Assembly: GCA_049423145.1 (NCBI GenBank)
Contig: JBMSQF010000009.1
Coordinates: forward strand, 1 to 48,931
Direction of reading: 5' to 3'
From: RFTU01 sp049423145
GTDB lineage: Bacteria > Pseudomonadota > Gammaproteobacteria > Burkholderiales > Burkholderiaceae_C
Length of the DNA stretch: 48,931 nucleotides
How positions within the stretch are numbered: the first letter of the stretch is position 1; every line of letters begins with the position of its first letter. Below, one piece after another: positions 14,947 through 23,646 of this stretch. The translations under genes and the position numbers were made by a program. A model generated the notes under the pieces. It did not search any database. It was not told where the DNA came from and was given only the letters and a program-made list of their open reading frames with translations.

Positions 14947-16074
14947 TTAGGAAGGTCCGGCCACCGTCTCCTGGGTGGAGGCGCAAGATGGGCACAGCGC
15001 GGCCAGTGCAGCCCGCCGCTCCGGGGCTGGGCGATCGGCCAAGGCCTTGACCGCAGCATGCCAGCGGGCGAACTGGCGGCCCTCGCGCTCAAAGAGGGCC
15101 ACGAATGCCGGCACCCAATCCTCATAGCTGCCCAGCAGCGCCAGCGAGGCGTTGTTGAGCCCCTGCACCCAAGCATCAAAGGCGGGGTCACCCGCCCATC
15201 GTTCATCCCGCAGTTGTGCATAGTGTTGGCCCAACTCGCCTTGGAGTTTGCGCTTTCGCTCCACCCGTGTCTCATCGTCCAGCCGCGATCGGTAGAGGGC
15301 GGCCAACGCCGTCCTGTGCACACGAATCAGCGCCATCAACTCCCGACGCTGCGCCTGACGCCGCTGCCATGCGGACCAGGCGGCCGGACTGACTGCGGCC
15401 GAAGCGGCGTGCTGGGCCCAGTGCGCCAGGCCCAGTTGCTCGACGGCGCTGGCGTAGGCTTCGCTGAACGCCATGTCACCGGACACGTAGACCACCTGAT
15501 GCGCCAGTTCGTGGAAGATGAGGCGAGCCATCTCGATCGGTGAACCGCGTGCAAAGGTGTTGAGCACCGGGTCGCCACCCAACCAGTTGGTCCAGCCCAG
15601 CGTGGAGTAAGCCGAGACGCCATACACATGGACTTCCCATCCCTGCTCGCGCAGGTGACGGGCCTCTTCCTGCGCACGGCGCTCCTCGAAATGGCCCTTG
15701 TATCCCACGCAGCCTGTCACGGGGTAGCACCAGGTCTTGAGTTCCAGGGACAGGACAGGAGCGGCCACCACGTTCCACAGCACCGCGGGACGGCCGAGAT
15801 CTGCGTAGCGGCGGTAACTGGCGTTGTCGGGCAGGGCCAACTCACGCGTGGCGAACTCGCGCACCTGCTGGGCCAAATGCAGCCGCTCACCCAGTTCAGC
15901 CGGCGTGGCCGGGTCCGACAGCCAGTCCTCGATGGGGCGCGCGGCCTGCATCACCGACCAGTGGCCGGCCACCGCCCGACCCAGATGGCCCCAGTGACCC
16001 AGGTCCGCCGCGCAACCGGCCAAGAACAGGCCCGCCCCCATGAGCAGCGCGGCCCGCGCTGATCTAAGCCGCAT
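14947..16074 (-). CDS. Predicted zinc aminopeptidase lipoprotein (COG4324)
   Basis: The 375-residue protein begins with a lipoprotein signal, ending in the lipobox LAGC with Cys21; the next residues are Ala-Ala-Asp, so outer-membrane sorting is likely. The zinc site is visible as FHELAHQ followed about 20 residues later by SEAYA, the gluzincin pattern of two His and a Glu. Other family marks are the VVAAPVLSLELKTWCYPVTGCVGYKG stretch in the N-terminal half (several parts, not one motif) and YGVSAYSTLGW. This matches the predicted aminopeptidase family COG4324 (DUF2265), whose substrate is poorly known. ATG 16074 overlaps the 3' end of the molybdopterin enzyme gene by 11 bases. The link to that enzyme may be only transcriptional. 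Confidence 0.88.
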   Translation of the reverse strand: MRLRSARAALLMGAGLFLAGCAADLGHWGHLGRAVAGHWSVMQAARPIEDWLSDPATPAELGERLHLAQQVREFATRELALPDNASYRRYADLGRPAVLWNVVAAPVLSLELKTWCYPVTGCVGYKGHFEERRAQEEARHLREQGWEVHVYGVSAYSTLGWTNWLGGDPVLNTFARGSPIEMARLIFHELAHQVVYVSGDMAFSEAYASAVEQLGLAHWAQHAASAAVSPAAWSAWQRRQAQRRELMALIRVHRTALAALYRSRLDDETRVERKRKLQGELGQHYAQLRDERWAGDPAFDAWVQGLNNASLALLGSYEDWVPAFVALFEREGRQFARWHAAVKALADRPAPERRAALAALCPSCASTQETVAGPS

Positions 16075-18157
16075 CGTCCGCTTCCACCTCCACCAGGCAG
16101 TCGTAGAAGGTCGGGGCGCGGCCCAGGTCGGTGAGCCCTTGGTGGGTGACTTCGTTGACATTGGTGCCGCGCAAGCCCAGCTTGCGCCACCAGATGCCCA
16201 GCCCATTGACCACGCCAGGCCGCGCACGGGTGCTCACCCGCAGGCGGCAGTGATAACGCCCACGGTCATTGAAGACGCACACGATTTGTCCATCGGACAG
16301 GCGCCGCTGCTGGGCATCCTGTGGGTGCATCTCCAACAGCGGCTCACCCTCAATGTCCCGCAGGCTGCGCACATTCACGAAGGTCGAGTTGAGAAAATTC
16401 CGCGCCGGCGGAGAGATCATCGCCAAGGGGTAGCGCAGCGCCCGCTCGGGGCTCGTGCGCGGACTTTCGTGGTTCGGGATGTAGTCCGGCACACCGAACT
16501 CGGGACTGTCCACCCGGGCGCGGCCATTGGGGGTCGGAAAGCCCCCTTGTGCAAAGGGCGCATCGGGCACACCCAGGGATTGCCATCCCTGCTGCCGCAA
16601 GGCGCCAAAGTCGATCCCTTGGACAGCCCCTCGGGTCAAGGTCTCGTCGTCCTCCAGGAAACAAGGGTCGTCGTAGCCCATGTGGCGGGCCAGATCGCGG
16701 AAGATCTGGGCATTGCTGCGGGCCTGACCGCGAGGCTTGAGCGCAGGCTCATTGATCACCACGTCGGTGTGGCCGTAACTCGTGTGCACATCCCAATGCT
16801 CCAGCTGGGTGGTGGCGGGCAGGACATAGTCGGCGTGGTCGGCGGTGTCGGTCAGGAAGTGTTCCAAGACCACGGTGAAGAGGTCTTCACGCTGGAAGCC
16901 GCGCACGACCTTCGAGGATTCGGGCGCCACGGCCACCGGGTTGCTGTTGTAGACCACCACGGCCTGGATGCGGGGGCCGAATTCGGGGCTGGACTCGCGC
17001 AGCAGGTCATCACCGATGGTGCTCATGTTGATGGTGCGCACCGGCCGACCCGCCAGGAGATCAGGCCGCTGCAGCCATGCATCGCGCCGCGCGCGGGCGA
17101 ACCAACCGCTGCTGGACAGCAACAGGCCACCACCCGGGTGGCGCCAGGCACCGATCAGACACGGCAGCAGGGCGGCCAGTCGCACCGCATTGCCGCCACC
17201 GTGGACCCGCTGCATGCCGTAGTTCAGGCGGATGGCCGCGGGGGCCAAGCCGGTGCCGTGACGCGCCGCGCCGTAGTCTCGTGCGAGTTCACGCAGGTCC
17301 TCCACTGCCACCTCGCACTCCTGCGCCGCCCGCTCAAGCGTCCAGGGCATGGCCTTTTCGCGGAGCACGGCAAAGCCATCGAGGTGGTCACGGATGTAGT
17401 CATGGTCGAGTTCATCGCGAACGATGAGCTCACGCGCCATCGCCAGTGCCAGGGCACCATCGGTCCCGGGCCGAATGGCCAGGTGGCGATGGCACTTGTC
17501 GGCCGTCTCGGTTCGGCGAGGATCGATGCACCACAGCTTGGCGCCCTCGCGCTTGGCCTGCTGCGCAAAGGTCCAGAAATGCAGATTGGAGCCGATGGAG
17601 TTGCTGCCCCAGATGATGATGAGCTTGCTCTGCGCGAAGTGCTCGGTGCGCATGCCCACCTTGCCGCCGTAGGTGGCCATGAGACCCGCCGCCCCGGCAC
17701 TGGCGCAGATGGTTCGGTCCAGCAGGGACGCGCCCAGCCGATGGAAAAAGCGCGCGGCCATGCTCTCCCCCTGCACCAGGCCCATGGTGCCGGCATAGCT
17801 GTAGGGCATGATGGCCCGGGGGTCGCGCGCGGCGATGGCCTTCAGGCGGGTCGCAATGTCCGCCAAGGCCTCGTCCCAGCCCACGGCCTCGAAGCGGCCC
17901 GCGCCTTTGGGGCCTATGCGCCTGAGGGGGTGCAGCACGCGGTCGGGATGCTCCACCCGTTCCGCGTATCGGGACACCTTGGTGCACAGGGCACCATGCG
18001 TGGGCGGATGATCCGCATCACCTTGGATCTTCAAGACCCGGTCGCCCTGAACCGTGACCCGCATGGCGCAGGTGTCTGGGCAATCGTGGGGGCAGGCCGC
18101 GCGCACCACGCGCGCAGTCGGCGAATCCTGGGTGGGCAGCGCGGCGGTCGGGCTCAT
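16064..18157 (-). CDS. Molybdopterin-dependent oxidoreductase, cytoplasmic, substrate unknown
   Basis: This 697-residue protein belongs to the DMSO reductase/formate dehydrogenase superfamily (COG0243). The N-terminal cluster motif ACPHDCPDTCAMRV gives Cys22, Cys26 and Cys30, with Cys58 in ALCTK as the fourth [4Fe-4S] ligand. Superfamily blocks include IIIWGSNSIGSNLHFW, LWCIDPRRTETADKCHRHLAIRPGTDGALALAMA and VYNSNPVAVAPESS, and the C-terminal cap domain has PLLEMHPQDAQQRRLSDGQ. Cys151 in RTICASAG is a candidate metal ligand, not proven. There is no twin-arginine signal, so it should stay in the cytoplasm. No partner electron-transfer or chaperone subunit is encoded nearby; the ferredoxin at 4.2 kb is in the same strand block but far away. 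The ATG at 18157 is 63 bases from the divergent M20 gene. Confidence 0.92.
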   Translation of the reverse strand: MSPTAALPTQDSPTARVVRAACPHDCPDTCAMRVTVQGDRVLKIQGDADHPPTHGALCTKVSRYAERVEHPDRVLHPLRRIGPKGAGRFEAVGWDEALADIATRLKAIAARDPRAIMPYSYAGTMGLVQGESMAARFFHRLGASLLDRTICASAGAAGLMATYGGKVGMRTEHFAQSKLIIIWGSNSIGSNLHFWTFAQQAKREGAKLWCIDPRRTETADKCHRHLAIRPGTDGALALAMARELIVRDELDHDYIRDHLDGFAVLREKAMPWTLERAAQECEVAVEDLRELARDYGAARHGTGLAPAAIRLNYGMQRVHGGGNAVRLAALLPCLIGAWRHPGGGLLLSSSGWFARARRDAWLQRPDLLAGRPVRTINMSTIGDDLLRESSPEFGPRIQAVVVYNSNPVAVAPESSKVVRGFQREDLFTVVLEHFLTDTADHADYVLPATTQLEHWDVHTSYGHTDVVINEPALKPRGQARSNAQIFRDLARHMGYDDPCFLEDDETLTRGAVQGIDFGALRQQGWQSLGVPDAPFAQGGFPTPNGRARVDSPEFGVPDYIPNHESPRTSPERALRYPLAMISPPARNFLNSTFVNVRSLRDIEGEPLLEMHPQDAQQRRLSDGQIVCVFNDRGRYHCRLRVSTRARPGVVNGLGIWWRKLGLRGTNVNEVTHQGLTDLGRAPTFYDCLVEVEADDAA

Positions 18158-18220
18158 CTCTGAATGATGTCACAGCAGCGTCGCCACGGCCGGCTTACAC
18201 TCGTTCGGCAGGAGATCCTC

Positions 18221-19414
18221 ATGAAACTCATCGAGTCCATCCTGGCCGACGTCCCGGCCATCACCGCGATCCGTCGCGACATCCACGCCCACCCGGAATT
18301 GTGCTTTCAGGAAGTCCGCACCGCGGACATCGTGGCCCAAGCCCTGCAGTCTTGGGGTATCGAGGTGCACCGAGGCCTGGGCACCACCGGCGTGGTCGGC
18401 ACCATCCGGCAGGGCAGCAGTCCTCGCAGCATCGGCTTGCGTGCCGATATGGATGCCCTGCCCATGACGGAACACAACCGTTTCCCGCATGCCAGTGTGC
18501 ATGCCGGCAAGATGCACGCCTGCGGACATGATGGCCACACGGCCATGCTCCTGGCCGCAGCCAAACACCTCTCGCGCCACCGCAACTTTGACGGTACGGT
18601 GCACTTCGTTTTCCAACCCGCGGAGGAAGGCGGCGGCGGGGCGCGGGAGATGATCAAGGATGGCCTGTTTGAGAAGTTCCCCATGCAGGCCATGTTCGGC
18701 ATGCACAACTGGCCCGGCATGAAGGCCGGACAGTTCGCGGTCTGCGACGGCCCGATGATGGCCTCAAGCAACGAATTCCACATCAAGATCATCGGCAAGG
18801 GTTCACACGCAGCCCTGCCCCACAACGGTATCGACCCGGTACCCGTGGCCTGTCAGATGGTGCAGGCCTTCCAGACCATCATCACGCGCAACAAGCGGCC
18901 CATCGATGCGGCGGTCATCTCCGTGACGATGATCCACGCCGGCGAGGCCACCAATGTCGTTCCCGACCACTGCGAGGTGCAGGGCACGGTGCGCACCTTC
19001 ACCATCGAAATGCTCGACATGATCGAGCGCCGCATGAATGAGATCGCCCAGCACACGGCCGCAGCCTTTGGTGCCACCGTGGCGTTTGAATTCAAGCGCA
19101 ACTACCCACCCACCATCAACCACAAGGCCGAAGTCGCCTTCCTGCGCGAGGTGATGAAGGACGTGGTGGGCGCCGAGAACACCCTGGTGTTCGAACCCAC
19201 GATGGGCGCAGAAGACTTCAGCTACTTCCTGCAGAAGGTGCCGGGCGCCTACTTCGTCATCGGCAACGGCGATGGCGACCACCGCACCCCCGGCCACGGC
19301 ATGGGGCCCTGCACCCTGCACAACCCCAACTACGACTTCAACGACGAGCTCATCGGCCCTGGCGGCACCTTGTGGGTTCGGCTGGTGGAGCGTTTCTTGG
19401 CGCCCCAGGGCTGA
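18221..19414 (+). CDS. M20 family amidohydrolase (hippurate hydrolase-like)
   Basis: This 397-residue cytoplasmic zinc hydrolase removes acyl groups from N-acyl amino acids. Conserved points are RRDIHAHPELCFQE at the start, LRADMDALPM, the metal motif MHACGHDGHTAMLL, the catalytic Glu in QPAEEGGGGA, the dimerisation segment GKGSHAALPHNGIDPV, and MGAEDFSYFLQKVPGAYFVIGNG near the C-terminus. These are M20D (hippuricase/IAA-amino acid hydrolase) marks. ATG 18221 is preceded by AGGAG ending 6 bases upstream, which decides the start over an open extension back to 18164. It is a single gene, divergent from the molybdopterin enzyme and convergent with pgi. The true substrate cannot be told from sequence. 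Confidence 0.93.
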   Translation: MKLIESILADVPAITAIRRDIHAHPELCFQEVRTADIVAQALQSWGIEVHRGLGTTGVVGTIRQGSSPRSIGLRADMDALPMTEHNRFPHASVHAGKMHACGHDGHTAMLLAAAKHLSRHRNFDGTVHFVFQPAEEGGGGAREMIKDGLFEKFPMQAMFGMHNWPGMKAGQFAVCDGPMMASSNEFHIKIIGKGSHAALPHNGIDPVPVACQMVQAFQTIITRNKRPIDAAVISVTMIHAGEATNVVPDHCEVQGTVRTFTIEMLDMIERRMNEIAQHTAAAFGATVAFEFKRNYPPTINHKAEVAFLREVMKDVVGAENTLVFEPTMGAEDFSYFLQKVPGAYFVIGNGDGDHRTPGHGMGPCTLHNPNYDFNDELIGPGGTLWVRLVERFLAPQG

Positions 19415-19420
19415 ACCCAC

Positions 19421-19440
19421 GGGGCCCGCCCCCGCGGGGG
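19421..19440. terminator. GC palindrome between convergent M20 and pgi genes
   Basis: The 51-base gap between the two convergent stops contains CCCCCGCGGGGG (19429-19440), a perfect 12-base palindrome, preceded by a GGGGCCCG run that could extend alternative stems. There is no T run on either side, so a classical intrinsic terminator is not shown. A bidirectional RNA 3'-end structure is plausible from position only. Confidence 0.3.
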
Positions 19441-19465
19441 TGACCCGCTTTCTGAGAGCGCTGCA

Positions 19466-21091
19466 TCAACGCAGACGCGTCAGCAGGCCGGCGGTTGATG
19501 CGTCCAAGCCGCTCACGTCACCGCTGTCCAGGCGCGGGAGCAGCTGGTTGCACAAGGCTTTGCCCAACTCGACCCCCCACTGGTCATAGGCATTGATGCC
19601 CCATACGGCGGCACTGGTGAACACCCGGTGCTCATAAAGCGCGATCAGGGCCCCGAGCGCAAAGGGGTCCAGTCGCTCCAGCAGGAGCGTGGTGCTGGGC
19701 CGGTTGCCCGCAAAGGTGCGATGGCGCGCCACCACATCAGCCGCCAAATCCGGTGAAGCAGTCGGCGGTCTTTCCAAGGCGGCTTCGGCTGTTGTCTTGC
19801 CCAGCATCAGCGCCTGGCTTTGCGCCAGGCAGTTGGCCAAGAGTTTGTGATGCAGGCCGGGAATCCCATGCGTGGGCTCCTTGACGGCGATGAATTCCAC
19901 CGGGATCAGATCCGTCCCTTGGTGCAACATCTGGAAGTAGGCATGCTGCCCATTGGTACCGGGCTCGCCCCACACCACCGGGCTCGTCGCGAAGGGCAGC
20001 GCATGGCCCTCAAGATCCACCGACTTTCCGTTGGACTCCATCTCCAGTTGCTGCAGATAGGCCGGCAGCCGCCGAAGACCCTGGTGGTAAGGCGCCACGC
20101 TGCGGCTGCCAGCGCCGAGGAAGTTGCGGTACCAGACATCGAGCAGCCCCAATTGCATCGGCAGGTTCTGCTGCGGTGCCGCCTGCTGAAAATGCAGGTC
20201 CATCTGGTGGGCGCCGCTCAGGAAGGCTCGGAAGCCCGCATCACCCAGGGCAATCGCAATGGGCAAACCGATGGCACCCCACATCGAGTAACGGCCACCC
20301 ACCCAGTCCCAAAAACCAAAGGTGGTGGTGATGCCGAATTCCGCGGCGGCCTTCAAGTTCGTGGTCACCCCCACGAAGTGCCGCGCCAGATCGGTACCGC
20401 CCTGCGCAAGGAACCAGGCCCTGGCGGCCTGCGCATTGGCCAGGGTCTCTTGGGTGGTGAAGGTCTTGGAGGCCACGATGAACAGCGTCGTGGCCGGATC
20501 CAGGTGCCGCAGCACGGCGCCCAAATCATGCCCGTCGACATTGCTCACGAAGTGGAAGCGAAGGTCGGGGTGCACATGGGCATCCAGTGCGGCCACGGCC
20601 ATCTGCGGACCCAAATCGCTGCCCCCAATCCCCATGTTCACCACATCGCGGATACCGCTGTGCCGCACATCACGGACTTGCTCGGCAAAGACCAGCATCC
20701 GGTCCAAGACCTCGTGCACCTCGGCCGAGTGCAGACCCCAGTCCCGCGGCGCGCGCAGCGCGGTGTGCAGCACCGCGCGGCCCTCGGTGGTGTTGACTGC
20801 TGCCCCGCCCATGAGCGCGTCGCGCCTGGCCTGGACGCCGCACTGCTGCGCCAAGTCGAGCAACAAGGCGCGTGTTCGGTCATCCCACAGGTTCTTGCTC
20901 AGATCAGCAAATACAGCCGGGGCCTGCAGGCTCAGGCGATCAAAGCGCGAGGGATCCTGCGCGAACGCCCGTCGCAGATCCAGGCTTCCAGAGACGGCCT
21001 GGGCCTGCGAGGTCAAGTCAGCCCAAGCGGCCGTGCGATCACCGCGGACCAGTGCGGGAACAGCGGGGATGGCGGATTCAGCAGACCTCAT
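19466..21091 (-). CDS. pgi: Glucose-6-phosphate isomerase
   Basis: Pgi interconverts glucose 6-phosphate and fructose 6-phosphate in the cytoplasm. The 541-residue enzyme has the two SIS-type halves. VVNMGIGGSDLGPQM binds the sugar phosphate, VASKTFTTQET is the first PGI signature region, WDWVGGRYSMWGAIGLPIA is the typical middle block, and GQHAYFQMLHQGT and WGINAYDQWGVELGK (second signature, with the catalytic Lys) lie in the C-terminal half. ATG 21091 has AGGAG 8 bases upstream; a GTG at 21100 overlaps that site and is less likely. The gene follows tal by 14 bases and is transcribed with it, away from zwf, so it should be under the shared HexR site. Confidence 0.97.
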   Translation of the reverse strand: MRSAESAIPAVPALVRGDRTAAWADLTSQAQAVSGSLDLRRAFAQDPSRFDRLSLQAPAVFADLSKNLWDDRTRALLLDLAQQCGVQARRDALMGGAAVNTTEGRAVLHTALRAPRDWGLHSAEVHEVLDRMLVFAEQVRDVRHSGIRDVVNMGIGGSDLGPQMAVAALDAHVHPDLRFHFVSNVDGHDLGAVLRHLDPATTLFIVASKTFTTQETLANAQAARAWFLAQGGTDLARHFVGVTTNLKAAAEFGITTTFGFWDWVGGRYSMWGAIGLPIAIALGDAGFRAFLSGAHQMDLHFQQAAPQQNLPMQLGLLDVWYRNFLGAGSRSVAPYHQGLRRLPAYLQQLEMESNGKSVDLEGHALPFATSPVVWGEPGTNGQHAYFQMLHQGTDLIPVEFIAVKEPTHGIPGLHHKLLANCLAQSQALMLGKTTAEAALERPPTASPDLAADVVARHRTFAGNRPSTTLLLERLDPFALGALIALYEHRVFTSAAVWGINAYDQWGVELGKALCNQLLPRLDSGDVSGLDASTAGLLTRLR

Positions 21092-21105
21092 CGCCGGCAC
21101 TCCTG

Positions 21106-22059
21106 TCAGGCCTTGTGTCCCTGGACCAGGGCATCGAGCTTGGCTGCGTCGGCGGCGAATGCCCGGATCCCCTCGGCCAGTTTCTCGGTGGCCATCGCAT
21201 CCGCATTGAGGGCATAGCGAAAGGCCGCTTCATCGAAGTGCACCCGCGGCTGGTCCTGCGCACGCGCCTCTTCGGCCTTGAGATGAACCACCAGCGGATC
21301 ACTCGAGGCCTGCAGTTGGGCCAGCAACTCAGGGCTGATGGTCAGCAGATCGCAGCCGGCCAGCGCCAGGATCTGCCCGACATTGCGGAAGCTCGCACCC
21401 ATCACCTCGGTTCGGATACCGAAGCGCTTGTAGTAGCGGTAGATCTGCGCCACCGAACGCACGCCCGGGTCGTTCACGCCGGCCATGGCCGATTCGTCCC
21501 AGGCCGCACCGGCACTCTTCTTCGCCCAGTCGTAGATGCGTCCCACGAAGGGCGAAATCAGTCGCACGCCGGCGTCACCGCAGGCCACCGCCTGGCAGAA
21601 GGAAAAGAGCAAGGTGAGATTGCAATGGATGCCCTCTCGCTCCAGTTCCGCGGCTGCCTGGATGCCTTCCCAGGTGGCTGCGATCTTGATCAACACGCGG
21701 TCCCGCCCCACGCCGGCAGCTTCATACAGACGCATGATGGCGCGGGCCCGAGACACCGTGGCTGCACGATCGAAACTGAGCCGTGCGTCGACCTCGGTGC
21801 TCACCCGCCCGGGGACCACCTTGAGGATTTCAAGCCCAAAGCGCACCAGCACTCGATCGATGACCTCGTCCAAGGCCAGACCCGGGTGCGCGGCCACCAC
21901 TTCGGCCAGCAACGGTGCGTATTCGGCTTGCTGGACCGCTTTCAGGATCAGGGACGGATTGGTGGTCGCATCGCGCGGTGCAAACTGCGCCAACTGCTTG
22001 AAGTTGCCCGTGTCCGCGACCACGGTGGTGTGTCGCTTGAGTTGGTCGAGTTGGTTCAT
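21106..22059 (-). CDS. tal: Transaldolase
   Basis: Transaldolase moves a dihydroxyacetone unit between sugar phosphates in the non-oxidative pentose phosphate pathway. The 317-residue protein is a TalB-type class I aldolase. It has DATTNPSLILKA near the start, the Schiff-base lysine K125 in RVLIKIAATWEGIQAA, then GIHCNLTLLFSFCQAVAC and SPFVGRIYDW. An ATG at 22068 would add three residues (MPT) and has a GGGG run 4 bases upstream, so the start could be there. The gene heads the tal-pgi pair and lies 110 bases from the divergent zwf start. No hexose or edd/eda genes are adjacent. Confidence 0.96.
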   Translation of the reverse strand: MNQLDQLKRHTTVVADTGNFKQLAQFAPRDATTNPSLILKAVQQAEYAPLLAEVVAAHPGLALDEVIDRVLVRFGLEILKVVPGRVSTEVDARLSFDRAATVSRARAIMRLYEAAGVGRDRVLIKIAATWEGIQAAAELEREGIHCNLTLLFSFCQAVACGDAGVRLISPFVGRIYDWAKKSAGAAWDESAMAGVNDPGVRSVAQIYRYYKRFGIRTEVMGASFRNVGQILALAGCDLLTISPELLAQLQASSDPLVVHLKAEEARAQDQPRVHFDEAAFRYALNADAMATEKLAEGIRAFAADAAKLDALVQGHKA

Positions 22060-22103
22060 GGTTGGCATTTGACCCCGCAATGAAACTCATGCATCATTTG
22101 GAG

Positions 22104-22118
22104 TGTAACTTTGTTACA
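22104..22118. promoter_or_regulatory. HexR-type operator palindrome between tal and zwf
   Basis: TGTAACTTTGTTACA is a perfect inverted repeat (TGTAAC/GTTACA with a 3-base centre). It fits the HexR operator consensus of proteobacteria, roughly TGTAATNNNATTACA, which has the same length and the same outer TGTAA/TTACA. It lies 45 bases upstream of the tal start and 52 bases upstream of the zwf start, and the likely regulator gene is directly behind zwf. The palindrome is seen; the assignment to HexR is inference from consensus and context. Confidence 0.8.
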
Positions 22119-22169
22119 TCATCCGATGGTGGCTGCAGGCCATCGTCTGGCCATTCTTGACCGTTCACC

Positions 22170-23630
22170 ATGTCCTTTGACCTGATCCTCTTCGGTGGCA
22201 CCGGCGACCTCACCTGGCGCAAGCTGATGCCCGCCCTGTTCCAAGCCTGGCGGCACCACAAGTTGCCCGCCGGAGGGCGCATTCTCGCCGTGGCGCGCGA
22301 CGAACGCAGCGACGAACAGTACCGCCACTTCATTCGCGAACGCTTCTTTGAAGTCGAGGCGGCCAAACAGCCCAAGCAGGAGGAGTTCGCACGGTTCTCG
22401 GAGTTGCTCCACTACCGGCGCATGGATCTTTCGAAGGCGAGCGACTACCAGGGCCTGAAGGATTGGGTCGATGCGCGAGGGGCCGATACGGTGGTGCTTT
22501 TCCTGGCCACGAGCCCGCACTTGTTCCCGCAGGTCTGTCAGCAACTGGGCCAAGTGGGTCTCAACAGCCCCGATGTGCGGGTCGTGCTGGAAAAGCCGCT
22601 GGGGCACGATCTGCAGAGTGCCCGGGAAATCAACCGTGCTGTGGCCAGCGCATTCACTGAACAGCAGGCGCTGCGGATCGACCACTATCTGGGCAAACCG
22701 GCCGTTCAAAACCTCTCTGCGCTGCGTTTCGGCAATGCCTTGTTCGAGCCTTTGTGGCGCCGCGAATCCATCTCCAACATCCAGATCACGTTGGCCGAAA
22801 GCATCGGGGTCGGCACACGAGGAGACTTCTACAACCGCACCGGCGCATTGCGCGACATGATCCAAAACCATGCGCTGCAACTCTTGACGATGATTGCGAT
22901 GGAGCCCCCACCCTCCAACGACGCCGACGCCATCCGCGACGAAAAGCTCAAGGTGCTCAAGTCGCTCAAGCCTTTCAATGCCGAAACGGTGGTGCGCGAT
23001 GTCGTGCGGGGTCAATACCGGGCCGGCATGGTCGACGGCGCCAAGGTGACAGGCTACCTGGAAGAAGAGAAGGTGCCGGCCGACAGCGACTGCGAGACCT
23101 TTGTCGCCCTGCGAACCGAGGTACAGAATTGGCGCTGGGCCGGCGTCCCCTTTTTCCTTCGTACCGGCAAACGACTGGCTGCCCGAGAAGCGCAGATCGT
23201 CGTGAACTTTCGGCCGGTTCCCCACGCCATCTTTCCGGGTGCTGTGCGCGCCAATAAGCTCGTCATCAAGCTGCAGCCTGAAGACGGACTGGAACTCCAC
23301 CTGCTGGCGGCCAAGGGCGGCCTGGGTCCTGGCGGCAGCGGCACCGAACAGCTCTCACCGGTTTCGCTGGATCTGGACTTCGACAAGGCTTTTCCGACCG
23401 AACGGATCGGCGCCTATGAGCGGCTTCTGCTGGATGCCCTGGCCGGTCGATTGAACCTCTTCGTGCGCAGCGACGAACAGGAGCAAGCCTGGCGGTGGGT
23501 GGAACCCATCCTGGACCATTGGGCTCAGGAAACGGAAGGCCCGCGCCCTTATGCGGCTGGCAGTTGGGGCCCACCGGCAGCCAGTGCCTTGGTGGCACGC
23601 GAAGGTCATGCCTGGGCCGAAGAGCAATGA
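22170..23630 (+). CDS. zwf: Glucose-6-phosphate 1-dehydrogenase
   Basis: Zwf oxidises glucose 6-phosphate to 6-phosphogluconolactone with NADP, feeding the oxidative pentose phosphate and Entner-Doudoroff routes. The 486-residue enzyme has the coenzyme loop LFGGTGDLTWRKLMPAL (the usual GATGDL reads GGTGDL), EKPLGHDLQSAREIN, and the active-site motif RIDHYLGKP (169-177) with catalytic His. Downstream blocks include GDFYNRTGALRDMIQNH and GVPFFLRTGKRL. ATG 22170 has no clear Shine-Dalgarno. The end of the protein (about 470-486) is Gly/Ala-rich. It is followed after 16 bases by hexR and is preceded by the HexR palindrome. A lactonase gene (pgl) is not adjacent. Confidence 0.97.
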   Translation: MSFDLILFGGTGDLTWRKLMPALFQAWRHHKLPAGGRILAVARDERSDEQYRHFIRERFFEVEAAKQPKQEEFARFSELLHYRRMDLSKASDYQGLKDWVDARGADTVVLFLATSPHLFPQVCQQLGQVGLNSPDVRVVLEKPLGHDLQSAREINRAVASAFTEQQALRIDHYLGKPAVQNLSALRFGNALFEPLWRRESISNIQITLAESIGVGTRGDFYNRTGALRDMIQNHALQLLTMIAMEPPPSNDADAIRDEKLKVLKSLKPFNAETVVRDVVRGQYRAGMVDGAKVTGYLEEEKVPADSDCETFVALRTEVQNWRWAGVPFFLRTGKRLAAREAQIVVNFRPVPHAIFPGAVRANKLVIKLQPEDGLELHLLAAKGGLGPGGSGTEQLSPVSLDLDFDKAFPTERIGAYERLLLDALAGRLNLFVRSDEQEQAWRWVEPILDHWAQETEGPRPYAAGSWGPPAASALVAREGHAWAEEQ

Positions 23631-23646
23631 GGGAGCGCCGCCCACC

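Noticed and set aside
13957..15543. Plus-strand frame of 528 codons opposite the ABC ATPase and the COG4324 gene
   Set aside because: No motifs, and both minus-strand genes have intact catalytic signatures.
16040..18163. A 707-codon open frame on the plus strand opposite the whole molybdopterin oxidoreductase gene
   Set aside because: It has no recognisable family motifs, and the minus-strand frame has clear Fe-S and cofactor motifs. Long antisense frames are expected in GC-rich coding DNA.
18158..18220. TACACT (18196-18201) as a -10 for the M20 gene
   Set aside because: It is plausible by position, but no -35 exists at 16-18 bases, so I do not list it as a feature.
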